A stretch of DNA of 28,321 bases from Choristocarpus tenellus KU-1152 (lineage: Eukaryota > Phaeophyceae). Within the stretch, counting starts at the first letter, position 1. Every line of letters begins with the position of its first letter. Below, piece by piece: positions 1 to 12,600 of the stretch. Location of the stretch: contig CAXNAD020000126.1 of NCBI GenBank assembly GCA_964200185.2, forward strand, positions 1 through 28,321. Direction: 5' to 3'. Made by a program: the position numbers and the translations under genes. The notes beneath the pieces are model-generated. The model was not told the origin of the DNA, did no database searches, and was given only the letters and a program-made list of their open reading frames with translations.

Positions 1-98
1 AATTGGCCCCAAAGGGACAGCCGCCACCCCTCCCAGATACTTTGAGCCAGGGTCAAAAACGGACACCGGCACCCCCTCCCCCCAGATACTTCGACCCT
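1..98. repeat. Ends of family B inverted-repeat elements
   Basis: Positions 1-48 end with GATACTTTGAGCC, the terminal repeat of family B, preceded by the shared internal stretch with GGACAGCCGCCACCCC. A second, diverged end follows at about 51-96, closing with CAGATACTTCGACCC. The first element runs off the left edge of the window. The pair suggests a nested or tandem insertion. Confidence 0.7.
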
Positions 99-648
99 AT
101 TATTGATAGCACTGAGAGATATCATTTAAAGCAATAATTTCCTTTGATTACACCTGGCGCCATGCACTGGGTAGGCAAGTATCCCTAGGGGATAATTTAT
201 GTGGTTTGGAATCAATAACCTCCGACAACAGATTGTCACTAATAGTCAACCATTGTTGGTCCCTCTGTTCGAACTCATGTTCGTAGTGCGTTGAGGTCTC
301 TCAAGATGATACATGGTCTTTCAGTCCTTTCTACTCTTCAACATCTACTACAGCTGATCCTCAGTAATCACACAATGTATCACTTGCTCTTATGAATGCT
401 TTTCCTTCACCTGTGCTCATCTTGCATGCAGTGCATAATCTCCACATCTGCCAGTGCGTTGAATAGCTTCTCCCTCTGACTTCGTATCCTGCGTTGTGTT
501 TCCCCACCAGCCTGGGATAGCTGTAGTATTCCTGTGACATGGACTAACCAGTATGAGGGATCAAGTTGTGGCAAAAACCTTTATCATCACTAAGTCAGTC
601 ACTAACCCTGTCCAAGTAACGTCACGTCAGACAGTAGCTCCGCATATG
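99..648. other. Non-coding stretch, nothing recognised
   Basis: No reading frame with coding-like composition, no RNA gene and no repeat shared with the rest of the window was seen between the family B ends and the mariner-like element. Confidence 0.5.
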
Positions 649-735
649 CTCCCTCTGTCCCATAAGTTTGGGCTGTTTAGTTGGAGCTCTTCGGGATGAC
701 ATCCGATTACAAAACGGACCTTTGCGTTAGATTCC
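649..735 (+). repeat. Left terminal inverted repeat of the mariner-like element
   Basis: About 85 bp that match the reverse complement of 2263-2349 with scattered differences and small gaps. Shared blocks include CTCCCTCTGTCCCATA, AGCTCTTCGGGA, ACGGAC and TTTGCGTT. Confidence 0.85.
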
Positions 736-771
736 TTGGAATTTTTTACCTAAAATGACTATGTCTCGCCT

Positions 772-2056
772 TTATTCAACACCATCAACCCACCAATCCA
801 GGGCTGCCACAGAGGCCACTTGGTCAACATTGACTGATCTAGCCAACCCACCCTCCTGCCACCTTTTCTTGGTCCTAGTGTGCCGTACCTCCAAACCATT
901 CCCCCCCAGAGCCCTTAACACCTGATTGTACCTCTTAAACAGTCTCTGCCACACCCTCTTGGGCCTGTCTGTGTTGTACATGTGGAAAATGCTTGAAACT
1001 CCCTCTACAAGTTCATCAACAGTGCCGTAATTCTCCGCCCAAACCCTGCTCTTCAGAAATGCAAAAACTCCAAAATCATTGACTTTGAGATGCGGGGACT
1101 GCGCTGGCAGTGTCATGAGTTTAATGCTTCATCCCTCCTCCATCCCTGCTGCGTCTAGATTCTGCACTGTGCCCTTGCCTGTATGCGAGATCATACCATC
1201 CTGCTGTATGGAGGTCTCCCCTGATTCCAGCCACAGTATTTTTTCCTTGATCGCTCGCAACAGCCCTTCTGTGTACCACTCCAGGTACCACTCGGTGTCA
1301 ACGATGACTTCAACCTCGTACTCCTCACTCTTTGTGTGCCACACTGTAGTCTGTTGCTCCTCCTTCGTGATACAAACCCGCCAGATCCTGATCTTGCCGT
1401 CGAAGTCAAGGGATCCGGGCGTGAAATGGTGGAGATGAACTTCACTCTGGGAATGTGACTCTTGTGCTGCACCTTTGTCGAGCCCACCTTTTCCTCCCCC
1501 GGGAACATGCACACCATCTCTCATTCACTGATGAGGTAGAAACACACCTCTTTGATGTGAATGGTGTTGAGGCCAGGTTTGCGGTTGTGGGAGATCTGGT
1601 CAAGGATGACGTCCACCCTGTTCTTCTTGTGAGAAAACGAAAGGCTAGGGGTGATGCATTGCTGAAACCTCGTTGCCTCCATGGCTTCGAGCCATTGATG
1701 AAGCTTTGAGCTGCTTAGTGCAAGGCCCGCTTCAGTGAGCTTGGCGGAGAGATGGGTGATAGTTGGCATGCGATTACTGGCATTGATTTCCCGGATCTTC
1801 ACTTATTTCGTTGGCATAAAGTCCAGTGGCCGTCCAGATCGTGCTTGTGATTTCAGGAAGATGGTATTCCCTCTTTCTAACTGTTCTTTGACACATCTCC
1901 ACACCTGTCTAAGGTGTCTCTCTCCCACTCCAAACTCTTTCGCCAATTTATACCCCACGCCCCTCGGGAGCCTCTTGTGACCTGGAGAAAGATTCAATGC
2001 GTAATGCTGTGCAAGTGCAGTCTGACCTTCCTCGGTCAGCTTGCAGCTCTTTCCCT
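772..2056 (-). pseudogene. Broken Tc1/mariner-IS630-type transposase
   Basis: Read on the minus strand. An N-terminal helix-turn-helix part (about 2056-1806, with LAKEFGVGERHLRQVW) meets an in-frame TAA at 1805-1803, then continues in the same frame to 1521. The catalytic part follows after another stop and at least one frameshift: a segment with PGEEKVGSTKVQHKSHIP, then SIQQDGMISHTGKG, then QSPHLKVNDFGVFAFLKSRVW after a further stop. In the family the acidic triad sits in HVDEKWF, QQDN..PHTGKG and SPDLNPxD. Here the first acid is lost (HIKEV) while the second and third D remain. It cannot make an active enzyme. Confidence 0.9.
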
Positions 2057-2262
2057 CAGATGATAGGCTTCATGCCGGGATGATGAGCTGTGGGGGCTCG
2101 CCATCGGGGTTGTAAGTGTATAATGTGGCTCCATGCTGCAGCAGGAACGTTCAAAAATCATAAGAATATGACCCATTCTGTGTTCCATTCTTTCGGAACC
2201 ATTTCAGAACAGAATTCTCTGTAGAATTCTTTAAAATGTAGTTTTTTAATGTAAAGTATTGT

Positions 2263-2349
2263 AAGGAAACCAACGCAAAAGTCCGTTTGTAATTGAGGTC
2301 CTCCCGAAGAGCTACAGCTTATTGGCCCAGACCTATGGGACAGAGGGAG
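2263..2349 (-). repeat. Right terminal inverted repeat of the mariner-like element
   Basis: Reverse-complement partner of 649-735, ending GGGACAGAGGGAG and followed directly by TA. The conservation over 85 bp is better than in the transposase frame, which would fit continued use by an enzyme supplied elsewhere. Confidence 0.85.
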
Positions 2350-2437
2350 TATAGCCACTTAACGGAAAGACCTATTCATAACTGATTTCCACCAAGATAA
2401 ACATTATCAGTGGTATCAAGCCTCTCTAAGATCAATT

Positions 2438-2605
2438 GGCTCAAAGTATCTGGCGGCTGTCTATTTGGGATCAATTTTTTCATGTCGCGATTTTTGGTTG
2501 ATTTGGTTGTTTACGTCCGATTGATAATGTAAATGCACCTTTACTGATTTTGGTCCAAATGGACACCCTGGTGTAGCACCCCCCCTGCACAGATACTTTG
2601 GGTCA
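2438..2605 (+). repeat. Family B inverted-repeat element, copy 2
   Basis: Starts GGCTCAAAGTATCTGG and ends CAGATACTTTGGGTC, an inverted pair. The interior carries TTCATGTCGCGATTTTTGG, shared with copies at 16.1 kb and 28.2 kb. About 170 bp with no reading frame, so it is a non-autonomous (MITE-like) element. Confidence 0.85.
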
Positions 2606-2717
2606 TTGCTGTAATAAAATTCCAGATGAATGCCACACGATTAGGAATATTTTTGGAATCCTTGGTGCATAAGCTGAACAACCGCAAAATTGCTTGCTTC
2701 TTGATTGGAAGATATAT

Positions 2718-2748
<31 letters not shown>

Positions 2749-3635
2749 CTCGGAGTACTTTGATGCGCTCTCATACAAGAATAGAGTCGCATGGGAAAGT
2801 TGAAAGCCTCTTTCTGAAAAGACATAGTGGTGTAACAATTTGGTACTACTGTACCCTATTACTGTTGTTGAACGTATGCTACCTTCTACATACATTTCTA
2901 TGTTCCAGTGAGTGATTTGTCTCTATCTCTACTCTTGCAGTGGTAGTGGTTCAAAACATTGTGTAGCTGCACACCTTCCAAATTTAGCACCCTTAGGATT
3001 TGAACATTATCAGAATAATGTATTTTCCGTCTCACCAGTTTCTTTCTAAACATAACCATAACCCTAGTGTGGGCAACCCTTACAGAAAATGTTTGGGAGT
3101 CCTGAATGGCACAGGGTATGATTGCAACATCCAGTGTGTGGCTAGGCACTAGTATCACCTACCTGTGAGGGGTGTATTGGTTAGGGGTTCATGTATGAAT
3201 AGAATGGTTTCAAAGCGATTTGTTAATGGGTAGTGGCAAGACACAGCTCTATTGCCATGTGTGGGCAATAGGTGAGATGTGCCTTTTCACACTTTTAGTT
3301 GAAGATGGTCATGGTTTTCACTTGCGATCGAGGTGTTTTGTGCTGCCAGAAATTTGGGATAGATGTGGTTGGAACCGGTGACAAGATGTTTAGGAGATGC
3401 GATCTTGACTCAAGATGTCAACAACAAGAATGTGGTGGTTCGCCTGCAATAGAGGTGAGACATAGTGGCACATTAATACGTTTCTCACACCTTGTGTATT
3501 GACTGCTACAGTAATGGGTTTCGCTTATTTTCCAATTCCAACTGTATATGCTAAAGTCAAACAACAACCGAACTATGACAAAATCCCTATCCAATGTACT
3601 CCGAGTATGAACTATTACAGTCCTATATAACTGTT
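2606..3635. other. Non-coding region downstream of the large gene
   Basis: Contains an (AC)n(AT)n microsatellite at about 2717-2748. A short plus-strand frame at 3299-3502 is cysteine-rich but has no supporting context. A minus-strand reading at about 3410-3460 follows a good acceptor (ATTGCAG) and could be a later or alternative last exon; neither is called here. Confidence 0.4.
2717..2748. repeat. (AC)n(AT)n microsatellite
   Basis: Simple dinucleotide run, first alternating AC then alternating AT, in non-coding DNA. Confidence 0.9.
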
Positions 3636-3670
3636 CTATTCTTGACCCAGTCGCAATCCTTTATCTAGAA
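3636..3670 (-). CDS. Last exon of the large gene
   Basis: Acceptor GTTTTGTTGTCAG precedes 3670. The first two bases complete the codon begun by the previous exon (phase 1), then LDKGLRLGQE is read to TAG at 3638-3636. It completes the helical tail LLAALA. The phase fit and the near-immediate stop favour it, but it is short and another last exon is possible. Confidence 0.5.
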
Positions 3671-6600
3671 CTGACAACAAAACTGTCCATACCCCCAAGG
3701 TAATGTCAGGTATCAGCATGGTGACTTGTCTCTTTCTTACCAGCCAGTGCTGCCAGTAGCTCTTCCCCTTTCCTTGAGCTTGGTAATTCTGTTGCAAAGC
3801 TGTCTGCAATCACCTGCAGGTAATATTGAGTGACCTTCCCGTTCGTTTGACTCCCTGTACCTGCCACACCAGCACCTGCCTTACTCCCAGACCCCACATT
3901 TATTCCCGTCCCTATCTCTGCTGAAGTAGCATCTGCTTTCATTCCGTGAGCTGCAAAGTTGTCTTGAAGATCATGGTTGCTGAGAAACGCTTTATCAACC
4001 GCAGTAATGTGAACCCCACTCTGAAGGAATAGTCTTCCCAAGATCTGCTCAGCGGAGGTAGGGGTGAAGGAGGAGCAATAATTATGCTCAGCAATACATA
4101 CTTGGAAGGTAGAACTCCAGTAGAAGTATAGACATACTCAATACCTCGTTTCTTCATTGCTCTTGTTTTGCTCACAAATCGACTTGAGGGAGGGCTAGGA
4201 CTGAAGACAGTGAAAACAGCAGTCTCCTCTAAGAGTATAGACACAGCATGTGCCCTGTGGTTGCTACCACTCGAGTCAGTGTGTTGGTGTGGAATGAATG
4301 CAAGGGAATCAGAGTGTAGTTTAGTCGAGAGAAAATTCTCCAGACAACTTGATATCAAAAGAGGTACTAATCGTGAATCTTGGTGGGGAAAGAGTTGGAA
4401 AGCACTCCACTGCAAAGGTTGACTGGTGCTGGGAGAACTGGCATTTGTGAGCCAAACACCAATCTAACCACTATTTCACATGCTGCAGCTAGTTCCTGCA
4501 CTCGGAAGGTTGACTTTGACAATCTCCTAGGGTGTGGTTGTCTTTCGCTACTTAGTGTATCAATTTGTGTATCTTTTCCTTCCCCAGCCTTCAGAAGCCT
4601 GTAGCATAGTGCCTTCTCCCAACAAAAAATTTCTGTAGGAATTTGTGCTGAGAACAAGAACCTGACAACATATATGTTAGGATATAGAGTGTTTAAGGAC
4701 TCTGACCTGCATGTCCTAACTTTTAACTAGATTTTTATTTTTGTCAAGGTAGCCTTGTATTGTGGTGCCATTCTTAGTTGAAATAGTCATAAGAGAAAGG
4801 CAAATCTTCTTGTGGTGTCATCTCTGACCATGAGAACAGACAAAGTCTTGCCATGAGAGGCACAATTATACAAGATAGAAAACTCGAACATGCGTGTGAC
4901 GCACCCCCCTCTCTGTGAAGCTCACCACATGACAAAATGGCAGTATTTTGGACTCCAGCTCCTTCCAGTCTTGACTTGTAAATGCTGGCCGAACAAATTG
5001 ATCTTCGCATTGTCCACTCTGCTCCACTTTCTCTCCTGCCACCTCTTCCCCTTTCTCACTTCCCTGTCCTCTCCCCTTGATCCCCATACCCGCTTCTACC
5101 TCTAAGCCAGTACCAGCTCTTGTCACTCTTCCATTCCTGGTTCTCTCTTCTGCCCCAATTCCCATATGTGTCCTATCCTCTGGTCCAGTATCACCTACCC
5201 CTTCCCAGGATTTTGCTCCTGTTCCTTGGTCAGGACATGCAACTTCTTCGTCACATGCCCAACCAAATGTTCCATGTTCTGTAGCAGACAATCCCGATTT
5301 CTCCTCCAGCGTCTCTTGTCCCCCACTACAAGAACTTGTGTTACCGTTCTTGAGGGTTGCCTCTATAGTGTCGAGGCGTGGAGGAGGTAGCTTGGTTGCG
5401 TCTACTTCCGTACACGACTTCCCCCCTGCTCCTGAGCCTCCATTTCTTTCCCTTCCTCCAACCCCCTCTACTAACACACTTTGTCCTTTTGTCCTTGTTC
5501 GGCTTTGTGTAGAGATTATGCGATTAAGAGCACGACTAAGCTCCAATATGGAGAGTCCTGTGTGAGATAGGCGCACCTGCAGTGCAGCAGTGAAATTCCA
5601 CAACATATTGTGGTACATAGGAAATTGTTGATTGTTGGGAGACAAAACAGGACTGGTCAGGTCTACACTCTATGTATGAGAAAGGAAAGAGGAAGGGGCT
5701 ACAAATAGATAGTAAGTAGAGTGTAGGGAAGACACTCTTCAATGGGTGATAATTCTGTTTCATGGATTATAGAGCTTGTTTTTGGTGGAGCAGTTTTCAT
5801 AGTGGTGGTATGGAGACCAGACGCCGTAAGAGCAAGAGATATGGAGGATCAAATTAGCATGCTATGCTCCAAAGCACATTGTTCACTAACCAATGAAAGT
5901 GCAGCTCTTGCTGTGCTTCCAACAAAGCCGCTAGACACCAGGTGCTGAAGTCGAAGTAGAATTATATCCAGGATCGACTCCTGTCTCATCTTCAAAGAGC
6001 AAGAGACAGTGGGGGGACGAGAGGAAAATGACTTTGATAATGCTACGTGATCCATTTCCACTCACGAGGTTGATGCGGAGGCCAACAAAAGTTGAAATGT
6101 AAACAATAAAGCTCCCCCAAATATCGAATATCAGAGGTGTTAATTGAACAATATAGGTCCACCACCAACTAAACCAACTAGAAATTCAGAAGAAGTGGGG
6201 AAATACGCCCCCTCCATTCCTTTACGATAGAAACAACTCCATCAAGCACTATTTTCTATCTGTCCTCATGGCCCCTGAAAAGAGTTCTGATCCTCACCAC
6301 ATTTCCTAAGAAAATTTGCAATGCTTCCACACATTTTCCTTCGTCTTCTTTGCTAAGGGCTGACCGGATGGCGGAGGTAGGAGACTGCCCACCACCTCGC
6401 CAGAAACTCCGAGCAGGTCTCCCTCCCTCCATCTTAGACTCCTCACTTTGTTCCAAGTTTTGTTGCTCTAACAGTTTGTTGCTCATACAGTGAAGCCCTG
6501 GGGGCAAATGAAAGCACTTCAGGAGACCCATGTGGCACATCGCATCCACTACTTCCACCAGGAACTTGAATCAACGAAATGAAAGAGGAGCAGAGGGCGA

Positions 6601-9600
6601 AGATCATAGTGGTGAACAGGTGAGGATCAGTTGCACATGGTCAGGTGGTTGTGTTTATGGATCTCCAGTGCCTGTGCCTTCTATTCCGTTAGCACAATGC
6701 CGTGGATAATAGGCAGGATACATATCAGCAAGGTCTAAGGAAGGGACCTGTCTGACTCTCCACAAATAGCCCTGAAACTGATGAAGTAATGCTTCCTCTC
6801 ACAGCCTTACAGCACACAATTGGAAGAAAGACTGCTGCTGCAGTCCCTCCTGGTCCTTTCAATCCCTACATGTGGAAGTTATATTAATTGGATTTGTGAA
6901 ACCCACCGTTGGACCAAACAAAACATTTCATAACTCAAGACAAGAAAAGCTTCTGTACTCCTCCTGGCATCTTTTTTTCACCATTGCCATTCAAATATTC
7001 TTAGATCATGAACAAAGACGTTACAGTAGAGTATTTTATGTGCTTCCATGAATAAGATTCCGTAGCTCACGTAGACAATATTATGGCCATCACAGGAGAC
7101 ATATAGTGTAAGTATGTGTAGGTCCAATTCAGTTGCACTCTCCTCCAGCATGGGCTCAGTGGGTGTTTTGAAGACACACACAAGTATTTACCCGCACGTT
7201 GGCACTCCTGTCCTTGAGTATGACTTCAGATTCAAGCCAATCCTGCAGACATCCACAACCATTCTTCCTCAGCAACTTGTCTATAACCTGAGAAAATTTA
7301 AATTGGTAGTGGGAATAAGGTGTGGAGATTTTGCGGAAGGGCTATGTATGAGAAGGAAAATTCTGATACTGTGGTTTTCAAGAGTCAAATTCCTTCTCCG
7401 TTATCATACATTAAAAACAATTGATTTCACCGCAAAGGCCTAGCTTCAGTGGTCAACAGTGCAAATCGTAGCAGTAAGTGCACAAGCTCAATGCTCAATT
7501 AGTCATTTCTCTTGCCGTAGGATTGGTTACTGCCTTGTGCCAACTCCACACAAAGGCATTCATCCTTCCTACCATTATCACTACATACGAAGAGAATCTC
7601 CAAAACGTTCCCAAGCTCCCCCTTCAAGAGAGTTCAGTCATCGACCTGACCCAGCAGTACAGCACACACCACAGTTGATTCCTTTCCCAAACTCATGATC
7701 TGCTACCTGTTTAAGAAAGTTCACCTCTGCTTTGATTTTTGCACCCAATATTGACTTCCGTCTCAGGGTTTGCCAGTCCCACTCATCAGAGGTACACACC
7801 TGACAGCATGGGCTATCCTGAGGGAAGTTTGTAACAACCTGTAGTTTTTCAGACATCGAAGTAAGCAAGAAGTCGCACAGAATCCTTGAGTATAAAGAAG
7901 AATATTTTGCGTGGTTTCATGTACTGCCATGAGCAATACAACAGTAAATGAATTCATGATAGTTGGATCAGTGATTAGCTCAACCACCTTTGCTCTCAAG
8001 CCCACCCCATGTCCATGTCCACATGCCAACTTGAGTAGGATATCATGCTTATAGTCGATGGGAGGGAAAATGCTGTTGAAGAGGTACCAGCAACTTTTAA
8101 CGAAGGAGGATATAGTTTACGGGGGGTTTTCCTTGTTCAGGGTGGTGTCAATACTTCGGAGCATGTTTACAGTGTGTGGAAGGAATTGCTTCCTACTTAA
8201 TGCATCAACTATCTGAGCTTGCTTCCACCTTACTCCCTTGCCTTGACGTGGGGTGGGAGTTCTGGGGGTAGCCAAGATAAAGGATTGGTGCCAACCTCTG
8301 GACTTGCCGTCTCAGCTTCCTTACCAAACTTTGACATGAGCTTGTCTGGGCTCTCGATGATTAAGATCTCATGGGATGGTGGTATTGACAACAAAGACAG
8401 GGGGGAAAGACAGTCAGAGCTGTGAGGTGTAGGACAAACCCTAGATGGCTCCTCAACAGAATATTCTGGACGAGAATTTCAAAATCTGTACACTATCCTG
8501 GGCATGTGTCCTCTGCTGAGTGTAGTACAAAAACATGGTTGTCATGAGAGGTTTCAATTCATTGCAAAGCAGAAACCTTAGAAAAAAAAACTTATATGAG
8601 AGTGTAGACAAAGGATAGAAGAGATTGTCTACGATTTTGTTACTCCAAACTGCAGCACTAAACCGAAAAATCGAAAAAAAGGAAACAATGTTGATAAAAT
8701 CATACGGTCAAGCAGTGTTGACACTGAAAAGGAACCATGTCATTCCAAACACTTCTGCAAGATCTTTTAAGCACCCCAATGAGTTATGGTGGCTTTCCAT
8801 GATAGGTGTCAGTCTCCTTTGAACCAATTCCCATCTCACCAGATCCCCGTAAGCCTCAAGGACTTCCAGCCACTGCCCCAAAGCTACTAAACCAGATGCC
8901 TGGCTATAGCTTTGTCCACGTCTATATGCACCACCTCCAGCCACTCCCTTCTCTGTCCAAATTCCCCCCATCACGGTCATATTCTCTTCCCCACCATTCT
9001 CCATCCCTCTACCCACTCCAAGTAGCTGAGGTGGGCTGTCAGTCATTCTACCCTCATCTTTTTCAAAGTGGTAGGTATTGCTAGAAGGAGTTGGTACATT
9101 TCCACGTGCTGCTGAAAATTGATCTACTGTTTTACTCTCTACATCTCCTGCAGATTTTGAGCAAGCTTGAGGTTGGAAGGTGTTAAGATCGCAAGAGTAA
9201 TCATGCTGATCGCCAGAGTCCTCCCTAATTGGTAGCAGCAGGCAGGTGATCATGTTAACCAGAGCATATATAAGATAAATTCATGGTCAAGGGGAGATAT
9301 ATAAATTGTGTTTATGTTAATGTGCCCATTCGACAAGAGATGGAGCATTCTCCTCATTTATTTTCTTGTACCTTCAACTGGATTTCGAACAAAATGCTGA
9401 GGAACAGCTAGCTTCTACTGTTTCAAATGTGATAGTTCCATATGAATGTGCTGTCTTTGAGACTGTCAAAATCATCAGACAGAAGCAAACTTGAAGAATA
9501 AGCAAACAATATGCACTGTGAACACACCATCTTGCAGTGCCCTTCTACATCTTGAGTTTATATACTCCAGGGTACTTAATATATAAATCATGAAGTGTGA

Positions 9601-12600
9601 TGCTATCGCCGTATCATTTACAAGGGCCATGCTGCACGTGAATCATAAGGATTGTGTAGGTAAAACAAAGTATCTTAGAGGGTAGAGTCGCGTCCGTTTG
9701 GGGGCCAAAATCCAATGTTGCGATTTTCATAAAATTTTGGCTATCGTGTTTGTTAGAAAGTGTTGATATCCTTGTTCCGGACACACCTTTTCAGAACATA
9801 CACATTTTACCTACTCCGAAAAATTTCAGAGTAGGAAAATGCCACAAAACCCCCGTGGGAAGTCAAGCTCCAAACGGACAAACAGGGCAAAACTCGTACC
9901 CTAACCCTAAGATAATTTCACTCAGATACTTTAAAGGATTTATAATCTCTTATTGTGATTTAAGCACAAGCAAGAGACAGCAGGTGTTGACTCTTTTTCA
10001 CGTCCAACCTTCCATCAATCTCTTCTTTGCACCCCCTTGAGGTTTCGTTGAATTATTATTCATAATTGACGTACCTTCCACGCCCCAACCTATCTGGTGA
10101 AGAAAATGGCATGTTAAACGTCCGAATAAGCTCCAAGACTATGAAGTTGACTATCTTGGCCTTGTCAAATTGATGGCAAGGGTCATCGCAGTCAATTCGC
10201 AGCACCTTCTCAGCATTGAATGATAAGAGGAAATGAAGAAAGGATGACAAGTGACCAATTACAGCTCATAATACGATGAACATCAGGTTTTTGCATTGAT
10301 AATATTGCATGAGTTGGAGGTGTGATCAAAACATATGTACAGCAAAAGATGAAATGAGAAATTAGTACTTCACACCCCTTAAATATGCTTATCCTTCAAT
10401 GCCTACTCTTGGGCATAAATGATCACAGTTATCTTTTCTATGTAAGACTATGCCTAGTAGCAGTAGGGAAAATAATTTTGTACTACCTCTCAGCCATACG
10501 TTTGTGCCGTGAAACATCTGGGCCCGCCGAGCTAGAACGGTGCCGAATCGGACGGCAACCCCCCCCACACACACAGAATGAAATCGGTTTGACAATCTCA
10601 GGGTTCAGAAAAGGTGGAGGTCGAGGATCCTCAGGTACAGACTCGAGGTACTTCAAGTCGTCAAAGTAGGGGTCTTTTGGGGTGATTTTGAGGCCACATC
10701 GAAGGTCAGAACGTCGGCATGGCAACCCCCCCGTCGACCCCTCGCATAGAAAGGGTGCCCAAGTGTCCCTGAATATCAGGGTTGTGCTAGCAGTGCAGCA
10801 CGCCCTCGCGATGGTCCCTGGTGAGCATAAACAGCCTCAACAAGTTGGGTTGGCCCTTGCAGCAGAGTTTGGAATGTCCGAGCGTTACATGCGAGGGCTC
10901 TGGGAGGACGTCGCCCATCAGCTTACCCGTGGTCACACGCTCAATCTAAGGGAGGTGGCAAATAGTGGGCGGCCTTCGAAGCTCACATCAACCAAGATGG
11001 TCGTAATACATAGTATCAACTCCGATAATCGGTCATCTACAGTGCATCAGGTGACAATGAAGATGGCCGCCAAGTGGCTGAACTATAACACGAGCACCAT
11101 AAACAGGTGTTTGGATGATATTAGGTCCGTGCCGAATTGCTGCTGGATCAAACCCAAGCTAAATCATGGGAAAGGGTATGGAGAATGGACTTTGTTTGCG
11201 ATCAAGTGGACAGAAAACGTGGTGTGCACGCCTCCATGGCAAATATGATCCATGTGGGTGAAACCTGGTTATATATGGCTGATGAGGAAAGGATTAGGAT
11301 ATTTCCGCATGAGGATGATAGGGACCTTTCAGGGTCCCCTACTGTGCAGCACAAGAGTAATATCCCCAAAACCATGATCACTGCAGCCAACGCTCACCCA
11401 GATGTAGCACACAGCTTTGGTGGAAAGCTTGGTGTTTGGTGTGTGTGCGCGCCAAAAACGGCAGAAAGGACAAGCAAGAACCATAAAATGGGGGATATTT
11501 ATGAGCAGGACTGTACTTTAGACAATTCGTGATACAGGAAGTGGTACACGGAGGAGTTACTTCCTGCAATCAAGACCAAGATGCCTTGGTTGCAGGGGAA
11601 GCATGTTGTCGTTCAGCAAGATGGTACCAGCCCCCACACGGGCAAGGGCAACTCAGAAATCTAGTCAGGGGCAGGGAAGACTGATGGGTGGTCGATTAGG
11701 CTTGTGACACAGCCATCTAACTTCCTTGACCCCAATATCGTGAACCTATGCTTTTTCAGGTCTTTGAGATGATGGGTGATGGGGAGTGGTTTGGATCCGT
11801 TGAGGAGATGGTGAAGGTCACTAAGAAACAGTATGTGGAGTATGATGAAACCACACTTGGAACGGTTTGGCAGCTCCTTCTTGTGGTGTACAATCAAGTA
11901 CTTAGATACAAAGGGGGGAATGATTTCAGCGTGGAGCACACAGGGGCAAGGAAGAGGCAGTTGTCTGGTGAGCTTGAAAACACGCCGATGGTAGACATGG
12001 AGGCTTTCTCTGCGTCTGATAAAATTGTGATGGATAGAGAGTAGAAATAATATGCAAAAAGCTGACCCTAACCATAACTTCGTCAAGGATTCCAAATCTT
12101 CTTTCAGAAATGAATTTCATCAAAATCTTCAAAAGACAACGCGGCACAGTCTTACGGCATGGAGGTAGTATACTAACATCAACATCGAGTGTGTACAGTT
12201 GTTGTATTGGTAGACTAATGTGCAAACCTCAGAAAGGGAAATACCTCATCGGTCACTACCAGACAACTCATCCCCTGAGCACATCAAGCACCCTAGTGGT
12301 TTTCCTGCCTGAGTGACGGTTCCTCTACTCCAGCAGGCTGGTGGAGACTGTAACAAGTGCAATAACGTCACTCACCAAGGTTTTTCGCTTGATTACAGAA
12401 TGCCGTGACCCTGACATGCTTCGCCCACACCAATTCTCCAGCACCTGTCGATTCCGCTGTAGAACACAACGGGATAGTGGACACCTACCATACTGGGGAA
12501 TGCTGTCCTCTGAATCACTAACTGTGACACCCTGATAGGCAGGGAAGATGTTTGACTTTGGTTCAGGCAGAAATGAAGCCCAAGGAGGGGAATATTCAGA

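Larger units (their letters stand above)
649..2349 (-). mobile_element. Tc1/mariner-like element, degenerate
   Basis: A 1.7 kb element bounded by long inverted repeats that both start CTCCCTCTGTCCC and stay recognisable for about 85 bp. A TA lies just outside the right end (2350-2351) and two bases outside the left end, as expected for TA-targeting Tc1/mariner elements. It holds one transposase gene on the minus strand, broken by stops and frameshifts. The first bases resemble the TIR of plant mariner and Stowaway elements (CTCCCTCCGT); this likeness is from general knowledge, not a search. Confidence 0.85.

Noticed and set aside
3299-3502. 67-codon plus-strand cysteine-rich frame, with TTTTAG before and GAG|GTGAGA inside
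   Set aside because: No partner exons on the plus strand and no recognised family; too little to call.
5077-5565. 162-codon plus-strand frame
   Set aside because: Proline/serine-rich shadow of the Gly/Glu-rich minus-strand exon 5652-4926, which has proper splice sites.
8369-8839. Continuation of the frame past the donor at 8840 to 8708
   Set aside because: The consensus donor CTG|GTGAGA joins in phase to the Walker B exon, which is the better explanation; the extra residues are probably intron.
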